A DNA stretch of 64,000 nucleotides from Oceanobacillus arenosus (GCF_003369575.1 NZ_PIOC01000019.1:120043-184042), one strand, 5' to 3'. Shown: positions 1 to 9,464, counted from the first letter of the stretch. Made by a program: numbers and translations. The notes: generated by a model not told the origin, from the sequence alone.

Positions 1-1
1 C

Positions 2-1270
2 GTTTCCTTGGTATTTTTAATCGTTGTGTCCTACTGCATGCTCGTCCTTAGAAGATTTAACAAGATAACGGTTGTCAAAGCATTACGTTCGGGAAATATT
101 GGCGATGTACAAACACGGGTTACCTTTTTAGCGCTTTCTAAGAATCGATTGGGTAACATTAATATTTTCCTTGGAGTAAAGGATGTCTTTCAGCGTTTTA
201 AAATCTATCTCTTATTATTTTTTGTTTTTCTAGTTTGTGCGTTTATCATGATTGTTCCCATAAACTTGCTTCGTACGATTCAGTCACCCAGTTTTTCAAC
301 CTATATGGGAATAGAACAAAGTGATATCCGAATTGATTTACAACTTTCAGATGATATCAATCAAGATTTTAACAATATGCTTGATTACATTGAGAATGAT
401 AGGGATGTTGAACAATTTTCGCCAATGGTAACAAGTTTGTACGAGTTTATCAATAGCGATAGAAATCTGGAAAAGATGGCGATTGAAACAGGCGATTATT
501 CGATATTTTCCTTGAAGTATTTAGAAGGGAGTCCTCCTTTAAATGAAAATGAAATTGCGCTTTCCTATTTAAATAGCAGCGAGCTTTCGAAAGGGATTGG
601 CGATAATCTGATGCTAATTCTAGATGGAGATACAAGAGAAATGGTCGTTAGTGGTATTTTTCAAGATGTAACGAATGGTGGCCGTACAGCAAAAGCAATG
701 TTACCGATTAATGAAGAAGCGGCACTCTGGTATGAAGTAAGTTTAAATCTAAAGCCTGGTGTTTCCATTAATGAAAAAATGGTGGAATATTCCAATGCCT
801 TTTATCCCGCGAAAGTGACGGATTTAGAAGGGTATCTAACGGATACATTTGGCAACACAATCGATCAGTTAAGATTAGTGACCATATTGGCTATAATGAT
901 TGCACTATTCATCGCTGTTCTAATTACAGCGTTGTTCACGAGGATGTTAATTGCCAAAGACAGCCAACAAATCGCTGTTATGAAGAGTATTGGCTTTACG
1001 TTAAATGATATTCGCTTGCAATATGCAACACGAACAATGTCTGTACTTATTATTGGAATTATCCTAGGTACGATAATTGCGAATACTATCGGGGAACAAC
1101 TCGTTAGCGTATTTATGTCCTTAATGGGGGCATCAAAAATTGAGTTTGTAATCGACCCCATGCTTGCGTATTTCCTTTTTCCACTTTTATTAATGATTAC
1201 TGTAACTATTACAACATTACGAAGTACTGCTTCAATTAAAAATACGAGTATAGCAGAAATGAGGGCATAG
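2..1270 (+). CDS. FtsX-type ABC transporter permease (5' end cut off)
   Basis: Membrane subunit of an ABC transporter. The reading frame is open to the first bases of the window, so the true start lies upstream. The visible part has a membrane segment at the very start, one at about residues 65-85, a large extracytoplasmic domain, and three more hydrophobic segments in the last 150 residues. This is the FtsX/MacB-like pattern. The stop is 1 nt before the ATPase gene, so the two form one transcript and one transporter. Families of this shape export peptides or antibiotics or act as mechanotransmission complexes; the substrate cannot be read from the sequence. Confidence 0.8.
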   Translation, partial: VSLVFLIVVSYCMLVLRRFNKITVVKALRSGNIGDVQTRVTFLALSKNRLGNINIFLGVKDVFQRFKIYLLLFFVFLVCAFIMIVPINLLRTIQSPSFSTYMGIEQSDIRIDLQLSDDINQDFNNMLDYIENDRDVEQFSPMVTSLYEFINSDRNLEKMAIETGDYSIFSLKYLEGSPPLNENEIALSYLNSSELSKGIGDNLMLILDGDTREMVVSGIFQDVTNGGRTAKAMLPINEEAALWYEVSLNLKPGVSINEKMVEYSNAFYPAKVTDLEGYLTDTFGNTIDQLRLVTILAIMIALFIAVLITALFTRMLIAKDSQQIAVMKSIGFTLNDIRLQYATRTMSVLIIGIILGTIIANTIGEQLVSVFMSLMGASKIEFVIDPMLAYFLFPLLLMITVTITTLRSTASIKNTSIAEMRA

Positions 1271-1271
1271 G

Positions 1272-2039
1272 ATGGAAACGATTTTAGAAGCAAAGGATGT
1301 AAGCAAGACATTTGTTATTGGCGATAACAATCAACAGACCATATTGAAAAGTATCAACATGCAGATGAAAAAAGGAGAAATGGTTGCAGTTATGGGGCCG
1401 TCTGGTTCTGGCAAATCGACGTTACTCTATAATATTAGCGGCATGGATCGGGTCACATCTGGAAGTGTTCGATTTAACAATCGGGAAATTTCATCCCTCT
1501 CCGAAAAGAATTTATCTAACATTCGCTTAAATAGAATGGGGTTTATTTTCCAAGATATTTACTTATTAAAAAACCTGTCAATCTTTGATAACATTGTCCT
1601 ATCCGCATATTTGGCGAAGAATGAATCACGTGACAAGATTAATCAGAGGGCGCTGGAATTAATGAAGAAAATGGGAATTGCTGAACTTGCGAACCATGAT
1701 ATTACGCAAGCCTCAGGTGGGCAATTACAAAGGGTCGCCATTTGCAGGGCGCTAATTAATCAACCGGATATTGTCTTTGGCGATGAACCTACTGGAGCAT
1801 TAAACTCTAAAGCTGCTGCCGATATTATGAAGATATTAGCAGAGATAAACGAAGCAGGAACGACAATAATGCTTGTCACACATGATGTCAAAATCGCTGC
1901 GAAAACAGAACGCGTTTTTTACATGCTGGATGGAAATATTGTCGGTGAAAATCAGCTTGGTAAATACAAAGAGAGTAATAATGATAGTCAAATCAGGGAG
2001 GAAATACTTTCTAATTGGTTAAGGAAAATGGATTTTTAA
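1272..2039 (+). CDS. ABC transporter ATP-binding protein (MacB/LolD type)
   Basis: Nucleotide-binding subunit, 255 residues, partner of the permease just upstream. Walker A GPSGSGKST is near residues 41-49, the Q-loop follows (FIFQDIYLLKN), the signature is SGGQLQRVA, and Walker B is VFGDEPTGA. The H-loop histidine is in VTHDVK. Length and motif spacing fit the LolD/MacB/BceA group that pairs with FtsX-type permeases. A C-terminal tail of about 25 residues after the ATPase core has no recognised function. No terminator is obvious after the stop. Confidence 0.93.
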   Translation: METILEAKDVSKTFVIGDNNQQTILKSINMQMKKGEMVAVMGPSGSGKSTLLYNISGMDRVTSGSVRFNNREISSLSEKNLSNIRLNRMGFIFQDIYLLKNLSIFDNIVLSAYLAKNESRDKINQRALELMKKMGIAELANHDITQASGGQLQRVAICRALINQPDIVFGDEPTGALNSKAAADIMKILAEINEAGTTIMLVTHDVKIAAKTERVFYMLDGNIVGENQLGKYKESNNDSQIREEILSNWLRKMDF

Positions 2040-2129
2040 CTAAATCTACTAGGAAATAAAACTGGTGATAAATATAGTAAATCGATGAAATGCTGATTAA
2101 TCACTCAATGTGTTCGCTTTCCCGCTGTT

Positions 2130-2158
2130 TTGCCTAATCCATTCAAGTGTGATAAAAT
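2130..2158 (+). promoter_or_regulatory. Candidate sigma-A promoter of the SulP gene
   Basis: TTGCCT (-35) and TAAAAT (-10) are separated by exactly 17 nt. They lie about 70 nt upstream of the SulP start, in the 170-nt gap after the ABC genes. Confidence 0.5.
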
Positions 2159-2228
2159 TCTCTAGATATTATCGATTCAAGCAGTAAGACTGTTTGAAAA
2201 CACTATACAATTGAAGGAGAAAAAACAC

Positions 2229-3686
2229 TTGAGAATAGAACGATTGAAGCAGGAATGGTTTGGAAATGTGAAGGGCGATGTTTTGGCTGGAATTGTAGTG
2301 GCCTTAGCTTTAATTCCGGAAGCAATCGCCTTTTCAATTATTGCTGGTGTAGATCCAATGATTGGACTCTATGCCTCATTTTGTATTGCAATTGTAATTG
2401 CCTTTGTTGGCGGACGTCCTGGTATGATTTCGGCAGCTACTGGTGCAATGGCGATGCTAATGGTCAATTTAGTAGCATTGCATGGACTGGAGTATTTACT
2501 CGCAGCAACCATTCTAACCGGATTGATTCAAATTATTATAGGTATTTTTAAATTAGCGGAATTAATGAAATTTGTTCCACGCTCTGTTATGATTGGCTTT
2601 GTAAATGCATTGGCGATCGTTATCTTTACAGCGCAATTGCAGCATTTCGTCGGAGAATCTTGGATAATGTATGCACTTGTAGGATTGACATTAGCAATTA
2701 TTTATCTTTTTCCAAAAATTACAAAGGCTGTTCCAGCAACATTAGTTGCGATTATCGTGATAACAGCTATCGTGATGATAGGAGATATAGGCGTTCGCAA
2801 TGTTGGTGACATGGGAAATCTGTCGAAGCAGCTACCAGTGTTTCTATTCCCGCAGGTACCATTTTCATTTGAAACCTTTATGATTATTTTCCCGTATTCC
2901 TTATCATTAGCGATTGTTGGTTTAATTGAGACTTTATTAACGTCTAATTTACTTGATGATATGACAAATACAGATAGTAATAAAAATAGGGAAGCCCGTG
3001 GTCAAGGAATCGCCAACATCGTTGCAGGTCTATTTGGCGGTATGGCGGGATGCGCCATGATTGGACAATCGGTAATCAATGTAAAATCTGGTGGCCGAGG
3101 CAGATTATCTACCTTCGTTGCAGGCGCATTTTTAATGTTCTTGATCGTCGTGTTAGGTGATTTCGTTGTCCAAATTCCTATGGCTGCACTTGTAGGTGTA
3201 ATGATTATGGTTTCTATTAGTACGTTTGATTGGGCGGCGATGAAAAATATCCGAAACGTACCGCGAACAGATGCAGTTGTTATGATCATCACTGTTGGTA
3301 TCGTTCTAGCCACTAATAATCTATCATTAGGAGTTCTAGCGGGAGTCTTATTGAGCGCTATTTTCTTCGCAGTGAAAATCTCGAAAGTAAGGGTGCAAGA
3401 TACACTTGATGTACAGGCAGGAAAACGAGTCTATTATGTAAAAGGTCAGCTATTCTTCGCATCTGTCAGTGATTTTGTTGATAAATTCAATTTTATAGAC
3501 GAGGTTAAACAGGTAGAGATAGATTTAACCCATGCACAATTATGGGATAGTTCTGCTACCGGTGCCCTTGATAAAATTGAACTGAAGTTTAGCCAAAACA
3601 ATATCACGGTTCGATTCATTGGTCTGAATAAGGAAAGTCAGCAATTGAAAAATCGGATTAGTGGCGCTACAAGAAGTTCTAATTAA
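2229..3686 (+). CDS. SulP family anion transporter with STAS domain
   Basis: Secondary transporter of the SLC26/SulP family (sulfate, bicarbonate or other anions), 485 residues. About a dozen hydrophobic segments fill residues 20-390, including the family's N-terminal [18 protein letters not shown] region. A cytoplasmic STAS domain follows (about 395-485), with the conserved [16 protein letters not shown] strand-helix. I chose the TTG start because AAGGAG ends 9 nt before it; an in-frame TTG at 2211 would precede that ribosome binding site. The gene has its own promoter and a strong hairpin after the stop, so it appears monocistronic. The substrate is not decided. Confidence 0.9.
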   Translation: MRIERLKQEWFGNVKGDVLAGIVVALALIPEAIAFSIIAGVDPMIGLYASFCIAIVIAFVGGRPGMISAATGAMAMLMVNLVALHGLEYLLAATILTGLIQIIIGIFKLAELMKFVPRSVMIGFVNALAIVIFTAQLQHFVGESWIMYALVGLTLAIIYLFPKITKAVPATLVAIIVITAIVMIGDIGVRNVGDMGNLSKQLPVFLFPQVPFSFETFMIIFPYSLSLAIVGLIETLLTSNLLDDMTNTDSNKNREARGQGIANIVAGLFGGMAGCAMIGQSVINVKSGGRGRLSTFVAGAFLMFLIVVLGDFVVQIPMAALVGVMIMVSISTFDWAAMKNIRNVPRTDAVVMIITVGIVLATNNLSLGVLAGVLLSAIFFAVKISKVRVQDTLDVQAGKRVYYVKGQLFFASVSDFVDKFNFIDEVKQVEIDLTHAQLWDSSATGALDKIELKFSQNNITVRFIGLNKESQQLKNRISGATRSSN

Positions 3687-3691
3687 TGGAT

Positions 3692-3726
3692 GGAATAGCC
3701 TCGAATGCAGCATTCGAGGCTATTCC
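3692..3726 (+). terminator. Hairpin terminator after the SulP gene
   Basis: A perfect 17-bp inverted repeat (GGAATAGCCTCGAATGC and its complement) with a single central base starts 5 nt after the stop and is followed by TTCT. The T tract is short, so the terminator call rests mainly on stem strength and position. Confidence 0.65.
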
Positions 3727-3731
3727 TTCTC

Positions 3732-3850
3732 AATCGACGCCCGAGTTGAATCGAGCGAGGCGCGTGCAGAATCGAGCGAGGCGCGTGCAGAATCGAGCGA
3801 CGCCCGTGCAGATTCGAGCGACCCCCGCCCAAAATCGAGCGACAGCCCAG
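3732..3850. repeat. Degenerate 21-bp tandem repeat, about 5.5 units
   Basis: The unit ATCGAGCGAGGCGCGTGCAGA recurs at a 21-bp period and decays towards the right (CGACGCCCGTG, then CGACCCCCGCC, then CGACAGCCCAG). It is much more GC-rich than its surroundings. All overlapping open frames are a by-product of the period being divisible by three. It lies between the SulP terminator and the next hairpin and has no gene. A second array of similar period is at 15211-15345. Confidence 0.85.
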
Positions 3851-3874
3851 CCCTCTAATCAGGCGCAAACACCA

Positions 3875-3918
3875 AATAGGTATTACCCGGACTCAAGAAC
3901 CCCCGGGTAATACCTATT
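3875..3918. terminator. Bidirectional terminator hairpin
   Basis: A perfect 16-bp stem (AATAGGTATTACCCGG and its complement) with a 12-nt loop touches the stop codon of the minus-strand oxidase gene. It can serve that gene and also backs up the SulP terminator. Confidence 0.7.
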
Positions 3919-5034
3919 CTATTTGATTGCCCCAGCAACAATATAATCAGCTAAATCAATTTCTAATTCATTGCCAAGTGCAAGGTTTGCCAATTGCTTG
4001 CCAATAAATGGTCCCATCGTTAATCCAGATGATCCGAGTCCATTGGCAAGATATAATCCATCATAACCTGGCAGTGCACCGATGACGGGAAGAAAACCTG
4101 GTGTAAATGGGCGAAATCCGACTCTTGTCTCTAGAATAGTAGCATTGCTCAACCCCGGAGCAATTTCCATGGCATGGCCGATAATTTCATGTGCAGCCCC
4201 AACGGTTACACGGGTATCGAAGCCAGTGTCATTCTCGTGTGTCGTGCCAATGACAATTCTATCGTCAAACGCGAGCATGTACTGGCTGGATGGCGGCATG
4301 ACAACAGGCCAATTGGATGTATCTACATTAGGAAGCTGTACATGCATTATTTGTGCTTTTTGTGGCGTAACGTCAAATGATATATCTAGTGGCTCAAAAA
4401 GTTCGTTCATCCAAGCGCCAGCAGCTGCGATAACAGTATCCGCCACTATTGTTGTATCATTAACGGAAACACCAATAATCTTGTTGCCAACACCCACCAA
4501 ACTGGCATCACCAATAATTGTACTTGCACCATGCTTTGCTGCAGCACGAAGTAATGAATCTCTTAATTTCCTGCCATCGACACGTGCAGCCCCACTAATA
4601 TGTACAGAACGATATGCATCTGAAAGAATAGGGAACAGGCTTCTAGTTTGTTCCACATCAAGAAGCGTCACTTCTCCAATTTCAGGGGCATCTTCCAGGC
4701 GTTTCAATGCACGATCCCTTATGGCGATTAATTTATTCTCATCCGTATGTAAACTAATGGCGCCAACCCGCGAGTAACCAGTATCCGCTTCGCCATCTTT
4801 TGCCAACTGATCAATTAAATCAGGGTATAGTCCTGCCCCATTCTTGGCTAAACGATACCATGCTTTATTGCGACGTTGTGAAATCCATGGGCATACAATG
4901 CCAGCAGCAGCGTCCGTTGCTTGCCCTTTTTGCTTTCTATCAATGATAACGACCTCGGCCCCTTGCTTTGCTAAAAAATATGCAGTACTCGCACCAAGAA
5001 TCCCACTACCAATGATAATTATCTTCTTACGCAT
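3919..5034 (-). CDS. NAD(P)/FAD-dependent oxidoreductase (glycine/D-amino acid oxidase family)
   Basis: FAD enzyme of the DAO superfamily, 371 residues, expected to oxidise the amine of an amino acid or N-methyl amino acid. The N-terminal dinucleotide motif GSGILGASTAYFLAKQG is followed by the acidic end of the second strand (VVIID). The C-terminal part has the usual FAD-closing GLYLANGLGSSGLTMGP segment. Length fits the family. It starts 1 nt after the DinB-like gene on the same strand, so the two are one operon. Substrate is unknown; glycine oxidase (ThiO-like) and DadA-like roles are both possible, and no thiamine genes are nearby. Confidence 0.85.
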   Translation of the reverse strand: MRKKIIIIGSGILGASTAYFLAKQGAEVVIIDRKQKGQATDAAAGIVCPWISQRRNKAWYRLAKNGAGLYPDLIDQLAKDGEADTGYSRVGAISLHTDENKLIAIRDRALKRLEDAPEIGEVTLLDVEQTRSLFPILSDAYRSVHISGAARVDGRKLRDSLLRAAAKHGASTIIGDASLVGVGNKIIGVSVNDTTIVADTVIAAAGAWMNELFEPLDISFDVTPQKAQIMHVQLPNVDTSNWPVVMPPSSQYMLAFDDRIVIGTTHENDTGFDTRVTVGAAHEIIGHAMEIAPGLSNATILETRVGFRPFTPGFLPVIGALPGYDGLYLANGLGSSGLTMGPFIGKQLANLALGNELEIDLADYIVAGAIK

Positions 5035-5035
5035 C

Positions 5036-5491
5036 TTATTTTGCTTCCACCACTTGTCTCATCGCTTTTATTTTTCCAAGATGTTCCGCTTCATGATGAC
5101 CGATCATGATTAACAGATCTTCATAGGATTCAATATGACCGAATGGGACTTTAAACGGTACATTAGTTTTCCAAAATAATTCATCAAACTGATTGACACG
5201 CTCTTGCTGGTCCACTAAATATGTCGTTAGTTCTTCTAATGTCGGAGCTGTCATAGTCCAATCAGCTGGTTTTGTTCCTGAACTAAATAATTCCGCGTAC
5301 TCCTTAGGAAAATGCTCAGATTTCTTAGGATATATAAAAAGAAATTTCTCAGTAAAAACGAGCACATGGCCAAGATGCCAGCGAATTGTATTATTAAAAT
5401 ATTTTGCCTGAATATCAGCTGTATTTTCATCCAAATCCTGGATAAACGTAAGTAATGACGTTCTAGTTAAATTAAATTGTTTTTTTGACAT
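5036..5491 (-). CDS. DinB-like (YfiT/DinB_2 fold) protein
   Basis: 151-residue protein of the DinB four-helix superfamily, often metal-dependent thiol transferases or uncharacterised hydrolases. Three histidines sit where the family binds its metal: RWHLGHVL near residue 40, and HHEAEHLGKI near residue 130. The start is the ATG at 5491, which has AAGGAGGA 8 nt upstream; the longer frame from 5515 would place this ribosome binding site inside the gene. It is the first gene of a two-gene operon with the FAD oxidase. The biochemical role is unknown. Confidence 0.8.
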   Translation of the reverse strand: MSKKQFNLTRTSLLTFIQDLDENTADIQAKYFNNTIRWHLGHVLVFTEKFLFIYPKKSEHFPKEYAELFSSGTKPADWTMTAPTLEELTTYLVDQQERVNQFDELFWKTNVPFKVPFGHIESYEDLLIMIGHHEAEHLGKIKAMRQVVEAK

Positions 5492-5619
5492 AATAATTCC
5501 TCCTTGGTATATCAATGTAAAGTATAGATTATTTTGTAAGACATTGAAAGTAATTGCATTATTATGGAGGAAAATGGTGTATCCATACAGAATTAATATA
5601 GGACAGGAGGAAGGACCAG

Positions 5620-6174
5620 ATGAAACAGAAAAACATAATCGGCAGGATATTGTTTTATTTAGGAATAGTAGTAATTATTATTGGCATTATTCATTCGATC
5701 GTTAATTCATTTCAAATTAACTATATGGATCCGTACGGGCAAGAGGATTATAAATTTTATTGGAGCTCGTTTTTATATTTATTTCCCACAGCACTTCTTT
5801 ATGGATCGATATCGATTGGAATATCAGAGGTCATTCGTCTACTAGATTCAATCAATCGGAAGGAACTTCCATCGATTTTGACGGTAGGAGAAAAAGTAAG
5901 AAGTAATGAAAGCATTCCGATGATTAGCGCTGAAAAACAAGAGTTTTGGGAAATAAGTGATATCGAGGAAGAAAAGATTTACGAGTTGTTTGCGGATAAG
6001 GCAATATTAGAAATCACTCCATATATCGTAAAAGGTTATTGTGTCGTGAAATTACAAGATTATAATGGACCACTAAAACCTTTCGTTAGAGTACTTGATC
6101 TGAACGGCGGAAATCCAATAGAAGTACAAAATACTGACAGAAGAAAACAAATAATCGAATGGTATAATAAATAG
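5620..6174 (+). CDS. Hypothetical membrane protein with two N-terminal transmembrane helices
   Basis: 184 residues that I do not recognise. Hydrophobic segments lie at about residues 8-28 and 46-70, followed by a soluble C-terminal part of about 110 residues containing an acidic [11 protein letters not shown] stretch. A good ribosome binding site (AGGAGGAAGG) precedes the ATG. It stands alone between a minus-strand operon and ppaC, with about 100 nt to the latter, which has its own promoter. Confidence 0.65.
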   Translation: MKQKNIIGRILFYLGIVVIIIGIIHSIVNSFQINYMDPYGQEDYKFYWSSFLYLFPTALLYGSISIGISEVIRLLDSINRKELPSILTVGEKVRSNESIPMISAEKQEFWEISDIEEEKIYELFADKAILEITPYIVKGYCVVKLQDYNGPLKPFVRVLDLNGGNPIEVQNTDRRKQIIEWYNK

Positions 6175-6215
6175 TGCATATACACTAAAAAAGTTATGTG
6201 TAATAGTACTCTTTT

Positions 6216-6244
6216 TTGTCAAAAGTATGATAATCTTATATAGT
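6216..6244 (+). promoter_or_regulatory. Candidate sigma-A promoter of ppaC
   Basis: TTGTCA and TATAGT are spaced by exactly 17 nt and end 30 nt before the ppaC start codon. Confidence 0.65.
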
Positions 6245-6274
6245 GAAACGCTATACATAGAAGGAGATATGGAT

Positions 6275-7204
6275 ATGTCAAAAACATTAATCTTCGGGCA
6301 TAAGAGCCCTGATACAGATACAATCTGTTCTGCACTTGCATATGCTGATTTGAAAAATAAACTTGGTGAAACGGCAGAGCCTGCAAGACTTGGTGCTGTG
6401 AATAAAGAAACACAATTTGCACTAGATTATTTTGGTGTGGAAGCACCAAAATTCATTGAAAAAGTGGGTTCGGAAGTGGATGCCGTAATTCTAGTCGATC
6501 ATAATGAATTTCAACAAAGCGTTGATAATATCAAAGATGTTCGAATTGCTGAGGTAATCGATCATCATCGCATTGCTAATTTCGAAACAAAAGACCCAAT
6601 CTATTTTCGCGCAGAACCTGTTGGCTGTACAGCGACAATTTTAAATAAAATGTATAAAGAAAATGGCATTGTAGTTACGAAAGAAGTTGCTGGACTTTTA
6701 GTTTCTGCAATCATTTCTGATTCATTATTACTAAAATCACCAACATGCACAAAAGAGGATGTCGATGCAGCTCATGAATTAGCGGCAATCGCAGGAATTG
6801 AGCTTGGGACTTATGGGTTAGACATGCTACAAGCTGGTGCTGATTTAAGTGACAAGACAGCTGCAGATATTATCTCATTGGATTCCAAAGTGTTCGTAAT
6901 GGGTGATGCAAAAGTTGAAATTGCGCAAGTAAATGCTGTAGATATTGCGAAGGTTTATGAAAATCAGGCAGATTTAGAAGCAGAAATCGCAAAAGTAATC
7001 GAGGAAAAAGATCTTGATTTATTCTTGTTAGCAGTAACAGATATTATCAATAATGATTCTGAAGCATTAGCATTAGGAAAAGGTCAAGAAAAAGTGGAGC
7101 AGGCATTCCATGTAACGCTTGATAATAATCGCGCACTGCTTAAAGGCGTTGTATCACGTAAAAAACAAATTGTAACAGTATTGACGACTGAATTTACGAA
7201 ATAA
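6275..7204 (+). CDS. ppaC: Manganese-dependent inorganic pyrophosphatase (family II)
   Basis: Hydrolyses pyrophosphate to phosphate in the cytoplasm, which drives nucleotide and aminoacyl-tRNA synthesis. It is a DHH-family enzyme: metal ligands are visible in [10 protein letters not shown] near residues 7-16, in VDHNE near 75, and in the DHH motif IDHHRI near 97. The C-terminal DHHA2 domain ends with a conserved substrate-binding VVSRKKQIV segment. The ATG at 6275 sits 8 nt after AAGGAG and gives 309 residues, the usual length of Bacillus PpaC. The gene is monocistronic, with its own promoter and a strong terminator. Confidence 0.95.
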   Translation: MSKTLIFGHKSPDTDTICSALAYADLKNKLGETAEPARLGAVNKETQFALDYFGVEAPKFIEKVGSEVDAVILVDHNEFQQSVDNIKDVRIAEVIDHHRIANFETKDPIYFRAEPVGCTATILNKMYKENGIVVTKEVAGLLVSAIISDSLLLKSPTCTKEDVDAAHELAAIAGIELGTYGLDMLQAGADLSDKTAADIISLDSKVFVMGDAKVEIAQVNAVDIAKVYENQADLEAEIAKVIEEKDLDLFLLAVTDIINNDSEALALGKGQEKVEQAFHVTLDNNRALLKGVVSRKKQIVTVLTTEFTK

Positions 7205-7210
7205 GTGAGG

Positions 7211-7247
7211 AAGGCCGAGGAGAGATTAATTCTTTCCTCGGCCTTTT
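7211..7247 (+). terminator. Rho-independent terminator of ppaC
   Basis: An 11-bp stem (AAGGCCGAGGA with TCCTCGGCCTT) runs into a T-run 7 nt after the ppaC stop. Confidence 0.9.
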
Positions 7248-7338
7248 TTGTTCTAGTTGAAAATATAAATACTATTTTACGAATAAGTGCAACCAAGCTT
7301 TTCTAATATAGGCATAGGAAACTATTTCATGCAAAATA

Positions 7339-7368
7339 AAAAGGACTTCCCATTAGAGAAGTCCTTTT
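7339..7368 (-). terminator. Rho-independent terminator of the cold-shock gene
   Basis: The stem AAAAGGACTTC with GAAGTCCTTTT has an 8-nt loop and lies 13 nt past the stop of the minus-strand csp gene. On that strand it is followed by T-rich sequence. Confidence 0.88.
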
Positions 7369-7380
7369 CTATTAAAGAGC

Positions 7381-7581
7381 TTACGCTTTGTTAACGTTAG
7401 CTGCTTGTGGTCCACGGTTACCTTCTTCGATATCGAAAGTTACTTCTTGACCTTCGTCTAAAGATTTGAAACCTTCACCTTGGATTGCAGAGAAATGTAC
7501 GAATACGTCATCTCCACCTTCAACTTCGATGAAACCGAAACCTTTATCTGCGTTAAACCATTTTACTGTACCTTTGCTCAT
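7381..7581 (-). CDS. Cold-shock protein (CspB/CspD-like RNA chaperone)
   Basis: 66-residue single cold-shock domain that binds single-stranded RNA and DNA and melts mRNA structure. Both RNA-binding motifs are present: RNP1 KGFGFIEV near residue 15 and RNP2 DVFVHFSAI near residue 25. The C-terminus [10 protein letters not shown] is typical of Bacillus Csp proteins. The internal ATG at 7581 (MSKGTVKW) has GGAGG upstream and gives the family length; a frame starting at 7596 would run over that site. A leader of about 120 nt precedes it, as usual for cold-shock mRNAs. Confidence 0.95.
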   Translation of the reverse strand: MSKGTVKWFNADKGFGFIEVEGGDDVFVHFSAIQGEGFKSLDEGQEVTFDIEEGNRGPQAANVNKA

Positions 7582-7707
7582 TAAAAAAACCTCCATGTGC
7601 TGTTTGCACGTTTATTACTATTTTTGTTCTAGATAATAATCAAGAATAATCACTTAAAAGTCAAAACTTATATCTTGTATCGTTCACGAACAACAATAAT
7701 TATTCTT

Positions 7708-7736
7708 AGTATAGCACCAAAGTTTAAAAATGTATA
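7708..7736 (-). promoter_or_regulatory. Candidate promoter and long leader of the cold-shock gene
   Basis: On the minus strand TATACA and TATACT are spaced by 17 nt. Transcription from here would give a 5' untranslated leader of about 120 nt (7582-7701). Cold-shock genes commonly have such leaders, which fold differently at low temperature. I did not identify a defined cold box. Confidence 0.45.
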
Positions 7737-7882
7737 CCTTTTTGATAAAAAATATTTTTTTGGTAGAATCTCTGATGATACGTCAGCATTTGAATGCTTC
7801 TTTTCGATTTGGCGAGAGCAAATTTGCATAATTAATGGCTAGCGATGAAAACTAAACCAATAAAGGAAGGGAGGAATGGAAT

Positions 7883-8035
7883 ATGGCAGGGAAACCAAAA
7901 GGTCCGAAACAGCAAAATCGAGTCAATTTACCACAAAGTCCGGAGCAACCATATGGCGAACCATTAAGCGGATCGAAAAAGGTGAAAAATGCAAATCACT
8001 CTAGACAAAATACGAATAAAAGTCATGGGCTGTAA
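7883..8035 (+). CDS. sspP: Small acid-soluble spore protein P (SspP)
   Basis: 50-residue basic protein of the spore core. The C-terminal half EPLSGSKKVKNANHSRQN with the ending SHGL matches the SspP (old name CotL) signature, in which EPLSGSKKVKNRNHTRQ is nearly invariant. The N-terminal lysine- and proline-rich part is variable in the family. AAGGGAGG stands 8 nt before the ATG. It is too short for many gene finders. A terminator follows 28 nt after the stop, so it is a single-gene unit. Expression is expected in the forespore, but I could not fix a sigma-G promoter. Confidence 0.9.
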   Translation: MAGKPKGPKQQNRVNLPQSPEQPYGEPLSGSKKVKNANHSRQNTNKSHGL

Positions 8036-8062
8036 ATAAATTCGCTATAAATCGTTCTAATC

Positions 8063-8094
8063 AGGAGCATAATCGAAACGATATTGCTCCTTTT
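8063..8094 (+). terminator. Terminator of sspP
   Basis: AGGAGCATAATCG pairs with CGATATTGCTCCT (two internal mismatches) and is followed by TTTT. Confidence 0.8.
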
Positions 8095-8187
8095 ATATTT
8101 TGTTTATTTAAATCCCCTCATCTTTGCTAGGTTTATCGTATAATTAAATTATTCGGGTAGTATATTTAGAAAGAGGGATGATAGAGC

Positions 8188-8574
8188 GTGTGGCAAGAGT
8201 TTAAAGAATTTGCGTTTAAAGGAAATGTAATCGACCTTGCAGTTGGGGTAGTAATTGGTGCTGCCTTCGGTGGAATCGTCACATCATTTGTTGAAAACAT
8301 TATCACACCACTGATTGGAATGCTGATGGGTGGCATCGATTTTACAGGACTTAAAGTTACAATTGGTGATGCAGAGGTATTATATGGTAATTTCATCCAG
8401 TCGTTTGTAGATTTCCTTATCATTGCATTTGCAATTTTCCTAGCTATTCGGTTTATAAGCAAATTTAAACATAAAGAAGTGGAAGTTGAAGAGGAAGAGG
8501 AAATCAACGCACAGGAACTACTCCTCACTGAAATTAGAGACCTATTAAAGGAACAAAATAAAAACAATGTATGA
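8188..8574 (+). CDS. mscL: Large-conductance mechanosensitive channel MscL
   Basis: Pentameric emergency valve that opens under membrane tension and releases solutes on osmotic downshock. The 128 residues show the conserved N-terminus WQEFKEFAFKGNVIDLAVGVVIGAAFG (short amphipathic helix, then TM1), a periplasmic loop, TM2 at about residues 70-92, and an acidic C-terminal coil EVEVEEEEEINAQE. The start is GTG with a purine-rich AGAGGGA upstream. Its stop is about 9 nt from a hairpin shared with the convergent yidC2 gene. Confidence 0.95.
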   Translation: MWQEFKEFAFKGNVIDLAVGVVIGAAFGGIVTSFVENIITPLIGMLMGGIDFTGLKVTIGDAEVLYGNFIQSFVDFLIIAFAIFLAIRFISKFKHKEVEVEEEEEINAQELLLTEIRDLLKEQNKNNV

Positions 8575-8582
8575 CCACATAA

Positions 8583-8618
8583 AAAAACACTTCCAGTAAT
8601 AAGATTGGAAGTGTTTTT
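8583..8618. terminator. Bidirectional terminator between mscL and yidC2
   Basis: The stem AAAACACTTCC with GGAAGTGTTTT is flanked by an A-run on one side and a T-run on the other. It can therefore end both convergent transcripts. Confidence 0.9.
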
Positions 8619-8666
8619 TATTGAATGACGAAGTGCAAATCTTACATCATCGAGCAAAGCCCCATA

Positions 8667-9464
8667 TTATTTTGCTTGATTCGGTGCATACATTTTTTGT
8701 GCAATTAGTGTTTGGACAATCATGAAGATTCCACCAACAGCCCAGTATAATGGCAATGCGGCAGGCGCATTAAGTGAGATGAAGCCGATCATGATCGGTG
8801 AAAGTAATCCCATAATCGCCATTTGCTTGCGCATTTGTGGCTCCATGGTCTTTTGCGAAACCTTAAATTGTAGATAATAGACGACCACAGCAATGATGGT
8901 TATGATAATATCCGTTTGTCCTAAATCGAACCATAAGAAAGAATGGGTTGCGATTTCAGGAGTTCTGCGAATCGCGTAATAAAATGCGATTAGAATTGGA
9001 AACTGAATGAGCATTGGTAAACACCCACTAAGTGACGCCAGTGGATTCATATCATGCTTTTGATAGATTTGCATCATTTCTTGCTGTTTCTTCGTTTGTG
9101 ATGCAGTATCTTTTTTATTCTCATATTTCTTTTGCAGTGCATCCAATTCTGGTTTGATGACACTCATTTTGTCACGCATTTGCATGCTGCTCTTTGTTTG
9201 TTTTAATAAAAATGGCATTAATACGAGACGAATAATTAATGTAATAATGATGATCGATAAACCATAATTATCGCTAAATAACCCGGCGATGCCTTTAATT
9301 AATCGTGAAAATGAATAGACAAAGTAATGATCGAACCAACCAGTTGTGTTTGCATCGATTGGTTCATTTACTGCACCTTGACATCCTGCCAGTAATGTAA
9401 CTAAAAGAAGCAAGAAGATAAGCTTATATTTTTTAAAGAACGTGAATACAGATGTTTTTTCCAT
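8667..9464 (-). CDS. yqjG: Membrane protein insertase YidC2 (YqjG/OxaA2 type)
   Basis: Inserts membrane proteins alone or with SecYEG. 265 residues: a lipoprotein signal peptide with lipobox LLAGC at about residues 24-28, then five hydrophobic segments of the YidC core. TM1 begins near residue 70, and its IIIRLVLMPFL segment carries the hydrophilic-groove arginine. A charged cytoplasmic loop (residues 95-130) follows. Bacilli usually carry two paralogs, SpoIIIJ and YqjG; I assign this one to YqjG because the upstream overlapping ORF resembles MifM, the stalling leader that controls YqjG. GAGGAGG precedes the ATG but is partly hidden in a hairpin. Confidence 0.9.
   Translation of the reverse strand: MEKTSVFTFFKKYKLIFLLLLVTLLAGCQGAVNEPIDANTTGWFDHYFVYSFSRLIKGIAGLFSDNYGLSIIIITLIIRLVLMPFLLKQTKSSMQMRDKMSVIKPELDALQKKYENKKDTASQTKKQQEMMQIYQKHDMNPLASLSGCLPMLIQFPILIAFYYAIRRTPEIATHSFLWFDLGQTDIIITIIAVVVYYLQFKVSQKTMEPQMRKQMAIMGLLSPIMIGFISLNAPAALPLYWAVGGIFMIVQTLIAQKMYAPNQAK

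Noticed and set aside
3661..3910. Three overlapping open frames of 61-74 codons on both strands
   Set aside because: They exist because the 21-bp repeat period is a multiple of three; none has a ribosome binding site or natural composition.
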